NCBI GenBank assembly: GCA_011046295.1
Contig: DSAV01000159.1
Coordinates: 1-8,922 of the forward strand
DNA from: Deltaproteobacteria bacterium
Lineage (GTDB): Bacteria > Desulfobacterota > Syntrophia > Syntrophales > Smithellaceae
DNA: 8,922 nt
Direction of reading: 5' to 3'
The stretch's first letter is position 1. Each line of letters opens with the position of its first letter. The notes under the pieces were generated by a model. The model searched no databases. It saw only the letters and a list, made by a program, of their open reading frames with translations, and had not been told where the DNA came from. Positions 6,867 to 8,922 of this stretch are shown here, one piece after another. A program made the translations under genes and the position numbers.

Positions 6867-8114
6867 ATGAACATCGAAGAAATCAAGAGATTGCCTATCA
6901 GTGAGCTGACCAGTATGGCCAAGGACTTGGATGTTCCGGAAGCCAGCGGTATGCGCCGCCAGGATTTGATTTTTGCAATTTTGCAGACACAGGCGGAACA
7001 AAACGGCTTGATTGCCGGCTCCGGCGTGCTGGAAATACTGCCTGACGGCTTCGGCTTTTTGCGCGCTGTGGATTACAACTATCTGCCGAGTCCCGATGAC
7101 ATTTATATTTCACCGTCACAAATCCGGCGGTTTAATTTAAAAACCGGCGATACGGTTTCCGGCGAAGTACGACCGCCCAAAGAAGGTGAAAAATACTTCG
7201 CCTTGCTGAAAGTCGACGAGGTTAATTCTGAAAGCCCCGAACTCATGCGTGACAAAATCCTTTTTGACAACCTCACGCCCCTGTATCCTCAGGAAAAATT
7301 GAATCTGGAATTTGACCCGGAAAATTTTTCCACGCGAACACTGGATTTATTCGCTCCCATCGGCAAAGGACAGCGCGCGCTTATCGTTTCTCCGCCGCGC
7401 GCGGGTAAAACAGTCCTTCTGCAGGACATCGCGCACAGCATCACTGCCAATCATAAAGAAGTATCCCTGATGGTGTTGCTTATCGATGAGCGGCCAGAAG
7501 AAGTGACCGACATGCAGCGCAGTGTCAAGGGTGAGGTTATATCCTCTACCTTCGATGAACCGGCCACCCGTCACGTCCAGGTTGCTGAAATGGTTATTGA
7601 AAAAGCAAAACGCCTGGTCGAACACAAAAAAGATGTGGTTGTCCTGCTCGATTCCATTACCCGTCTGGCACGCGCCTACAACACTGTTGTTCCGCCATCC
7701 GGCAAGGTTTTATCCGGCGGTGTTGATTCCAACGCCCTGCACAAACCCAAACGCTTTTTCGGCGCGGCCAGAAACATAGAGCAAGGCGGCAGCCTTACAA
7801 TAATATCAACAGCTTTGATTGACACCGGCAGCCGTATGGATGAAGTTATTTTCGAAGAATTCAAGGGAACGGGTAATATGGAATTGCATCTCGACCGGCG
7901 TATTGCTGATCGCAGAATTTTCCCCGCCTTTGATCTGATACGTTCCGGAACCAGAAAAGAAGAATTGCTCATTCCCAAAAACAATCTCAACCGCATCTGG
8001 ATACTGCGCCGCCTCTTGCAGGAAATGAATCCCGTCGATGCCATGGAATTCATCATCGGCAAGATAAAAAAGACGGAAACCAATCAGGAATTTCTGGATT
8101 CCATGAATTCCTAG
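6867..8114 (+). CDS. rho: Transcription termination factor Rho
   Basis: Rho is a hexameric RNA-dependent ATPase that ends transcription at Rho-dependent sites. The 415-residue product (E. coli: 419) is complete. It has an N-terminal helical domain (1-45), then an OSB-fold primary RNA-binding domain (about 48-120) with LEILPDGFGFLR and YLPSPDDIYISPSQIRRFN. The ATPase domain has Walker A SPPRAGKT (175-182), the catalytic-glutamate region LIDERPEEV (205-213), Walker B VVVLLDS (257-263), the Q-loop LSGGVDSNALHKPKRFFGAARN (282-303) and R-loop FKGTGNMELHL (332-342), ending with SGTRKEELL. The Walker A Lys-Ala of E. coli is Arg-Ala here, as in many phyla. There is no long insertion of the kind seen in Actinobacteria. 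AAGGA lies eight nt before ATG. It is followed by rpmE and prfA, a common order. Confidence 0.99.
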   Translation: MNIEEIKRLPISELTSMAKDLDVPEASGMRRQDLIFAILQTQAEQNGLIAGSGVLEILPDGFGFLRAVDYNYLPSPDDIYISPSQIRRFNLKTGDTVSGEVRPPKEGEKYFALLKVDEVNSESPELMRDKILFDNLTPLYPQEKLNLEFDPENFSTRTLDLFAPIGKGQRALIVSPPRAGKTVLLQDIAHSITANHKEVSLMVLLIDERPEEVTDMQRSVKGEVISSTFDEPATRHVQVAEMVIEKAKRLVEHKKDVVVLLDSITRLARAYNTVVPPSGKVLSGGVDSNALHKPKRFFGAARNIEQGGSLTIISTALIDTGSRMDEVIFEEFKGTGNMELHLDRRIADRRIFPAFDLIRSGTRKEELLIPKNNLNRIWILRRLLQEMNPVDAMEFIIGKIKKTETNQEFLDSMNS

Positions 8115-8140
8115 AGGTCAAATATTCACTTGAATTTTTG

Positions 8141-8184
8141 TTTCATATATTGTAGAGAGCGCATCTGCTTTGCAATATATGAAA
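8141..8184 (+). repeat. Perfect 12-bp inverted repeat (hairpin) between rho and rpmE
   Basis: TTTCATATATTG (8141-8152) is exactly complementary to CAATATATGAAA (8173-8184). The 20-nt interval can form an inner stem AGAGC/GCTTT (8156-8160 with 8167-8171, including one G-U pair) closed by a 6-nt loop. The result is one long RNA hairpin starting 26 bp after the rho stop and ending 48 nt before the rpmE start. Neither strand has a T-run directly after it, so it is not a standard intrinsic terminator. It may protect the rho 3' end, act as an rpmE leader element, or be a protein-binding palindrome. Confidence 0.6.
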
Positions 8185-8210
8185 TATCGTAATAATTATT
8201 TATAGGTAGG

Positions 8211-8229
8211 AGCCAAGGAGGAAAAGGCT
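8211..8229 (+). promoter_or_regulatory. rpmE ribosome-binding region with a short flanking inverted repeat
   Basis: A strong Shine-Dalgarno AAGGAGG (8215-8221) lies 11 nt before the rpmE ATG, and a second purine run AAAAGG (8222-8227) lies five nt before it. AGCC (8211-8214) and GGCT (8226-8229) flank the strong element and could form a 4-bp stem presenting it in the loop. The stem is short and may be chance. Confidence 0.4.
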
Positions 8230-8232
8230 AAA

Positions 8233-8469
8233 ATGAAAGAAGGCATTCACCCGGATTACAAAAAAACAACCATTACCTGTGTTTGCGGCAATGTTATTGA
8301 AACACGTTCGACCAAAAAAGACATTAAAATAGAAATTTGCTCCAACTGTCATCCATTCATGACCGGCAAACAGAAAATTGTGGACACGGCGGGACGCGTG
8401 GAAAGATTCAAGAAAAAGTACGAAGCCCAGGAAGCAAAGCAAAAAGCGTCAAAGGCCGCGAAGAAGTAA
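8233..8469 (+). CDS. rpmE: 50S ribosomal protein L31 (bL31), zinc-binding form
   Basis: This 78-residue protein is an L31 of the zinc-containing (C+) type. Four cysteines are visible: Cys16 and Cys18 in CVCGN, and Cys36 and Cys39 in CSNCHPF. The conserved stretches IHPDY (5-9), HPFMTGKQK (40-48) and GRVERFKKKY (54-63) confirm the family. L31 bridges the large and small subunits; the C+ form stores zinc and in some bacteria is exchanged for a cysteine-free paralogue under zinc starvation. No such paralogue or Zur-like site is visible here. The C-terminus carries a Lys/Ala-rich tail (about 64-78) longer than in E. coli. The gene is 118 bp after rho and is followed by a probable terminator. Confidence 0.98.
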   Translation: MKEGIHPDYKKTTITCVCGNVIETRSTKKDIKIEICSNCHPFMTGKQKIVDTAGRVERFKKKYEAQEAKQKASKAAKK

Positions 8470-8514
8470 TAACCAGTTATTTTCAGCGTTTACAAAGATA
8501 AATTTTCTTAACTC

Positions 8515-8535
8515 ATGATAAAATTCATTTATCAT
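8515..8535 (+). repeat. AT-rich 8-bp inverted repeat after rpmE
   Basis: ATGATAAA (8515-8522) and TTTATCAT (8528-8535) are perfect complements around a five-base loop. The stem is AT-rich and lacks a following T-run, so alone it is a weak terminator at best. It may help stabilise the rpmE mRNA 3' end together with the structure at 8551-8587. Confidence 0.4.
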
Positions 8536-8550
8536 TCTTGCCACCTGTAG

Positions 8551-8587
8551 ACGCCTTTCACAAAAGCAAGGTGCGTACGTTTTTTTT
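8551..8587 (+). terminator. Probable intrinsic terminator after rpmE
   Basis: ACGCCTT (8551-8557) can pair with AAGG...CGT (8568-8576, two bases bulged) around a loop of about 10 nt. Three bases later a run of eight T (8580-8587) follows. An alternative fold pairs CACCT (8542-8546) with AGGTG (8569-8573) around an inner GC-TTT/AAAGC stem. Either fold gives a hairpin plus T-run in the 160-bp rpmE-prfA gap, suggesting that rpmE transcripts end here at least partly and prfA has its own start or depends on read-through. Confidence 0.55.
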
Positions 8588-8599
8588 AATCGATTAAAA
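8584..8599. repeat. 16-bp perfect palindrome upstream of prfA
   Basis: TTTTAATCGATTAAAA is its own reverse complement. It begins inside the terminator T-run and ends 30 bp before the prfA start. It could be a dimeric regulator's operator or simply result from AT-rich sequence; no known operator is recognised. Confidence 0.4.
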
Positions 8600-8629
8600 T
8601 AAACCTTTATTTTTTTAAATATCATAACT

Positions 8630-8922
8630 ATGAACTCTCTTGTCGATAAACTTCGGGACATTGAAATCCGTTACCGAGAGCTTGAAGGAAAGCTCAGTGA
8701 CCCTCAGGTTGTTTCCAAACAGGGGCTTTACCAGAAATACGCGCGGGAGCACGCCGAATTATCCGAATTAGTGGATACAATACGCCGCTACGAAAAAACG
8801 ATAGCGCGTATTGAAGAATATAAAGGGCTTCTGGCGGAAAATGACGATGAGCTAAAGGCGATGATCCGCGATGAGATGCCGCAACTGCAGCAGGAGCAAT
8901 CTGAGCTGGAAGAAAAAATAAA
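8630..8922 (+). CDS. prfA: Peptide chain release factor 1, N-terminal part
   Basis: RF1 recognises UAA and UAG stop codons and triggers release of the finished peptide. From ATG 8630 there are 97 codons open to the window edge. They begin MNSLVDKLRDIEIRYRELEG and continue KLSDPQVV, the typical start of domain 1 of RF1 (family form xxLxxIExRYEELExxLSDPxV), followed by a charged helical hairpin rich in Glu and Lys. The PxT recognition motif and GGQ motif lie beyond the edge, about 100 to 150 residues further on. RF2 is less likely because its N-terminus differs and there is no in-frame TGA frameshift site. No Shine-Dalgarno precedes the ATG; the preceding 30 bases are almost all A/T. An in-frame TAA at 8600-8602 limits any upstream start, and no ATG/GTG/TTG lies between. 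The rho-rpmE-prfA order supports the call. Confidence 0.95.
   Translation, partial: MNSLVDKLRDIEIRYRELEGKLSDPQVVSKQGLYQKYAREHAELSELVDTIRRYEKTIARIEEYKGLLAENDDELKAMIRDEMPQLQQEQSELEEKI

Noticed and set aside
7676..8083. 135-codon open frame on the minus strand
   Set aside because: It is antisense to the most conserved part of rho and is a frame shadow.
8200..8442. 80-codon minus-strand frame opposite rpmE
   Set aside because: The rpmE sense frame has all four zinc cysteines and family motifs; the opposite frame is a shadow.

Overview
This is an ordinary-looking stretch of bacterial chromosome, made almost entirely of core housekeeping genes in two back-to-back blocks. The host is a diderm (Gram-negative) bacterium: YidC has the large periplasmic domain of Gram-negative insertases, and a lipoprotein-type signal precedes a patatin domain. 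The gene orders rpmH-rnpA-yidD-yidC-jag-mnmE and rho-rpmE-prfA, the presence of Jag/KhpB beside a Gram-negative YidC, and the style of the Rho and helicase proteins suggest a deltaproteobacterium/Desulfobacterota, perhaps Syntrophales-like. That assignment is inference from remembered family sequences, not a search.

Minus-strand block, in transcription order from about 6500 down to 1: a DEAD-box RNA helicase; a patatin-like phospholipase with a lipoprotein signal, starting one base after the helicase stop; then rpmH (L34, only 45 codons, at 3905-4042), rnpA, yidD, yidC, jag/khpB and mnmE. mnmE runs off the left edge just after its G1 (P-loop) motif. The genes are tightly packed, with gaps of 1 to 41 bp apart from 93 bp before rpmH. 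Together they serve ribosome assembly and tRNA 5' processing (L34, RNase P protein), membrane protein insertion (YidD, YidC), RNA binding (Jag) and tRNA wobble-uridine modification (MnmE). In many bacteria dnaA/oriC lies upstream of rpmH. Here that place is taken by the helicase-patatin pair, and I see no cluster of DnaA boxes.

Divergent intergenic region, 6501-6866: it holds a tandem 10-bp repeat containing two TATAAT hexamers reading toward the helicase, a consensus-like TTGACA/TATAAT pair reading toward rho, and a leader of about 200 nt before rho with no convincing leader peptide.

Plus-strand block, 6867-8922: rho (transcription termination factor), rpmE (zinc-type L31) and prfA (release factor 1, cut by the right edge). 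The rho-rpmE gap contains a perfect 12-bp inverted repeat that folds into a long hairpin without a U-tract. The rpmE-prfA gap contains a probable intrinsic terminator whose T-run merges into a 16-bp perfect palindrome.

I see no mobile elements, CRISPR, tRNA or rRNA genes, and no clear sign of an undescribed multi-gene system. The most interesting items are regulatory (the rpmE leader hairpin, the rho leader), an unusual L34 N-terminus, and the helicase-patatin coupling.
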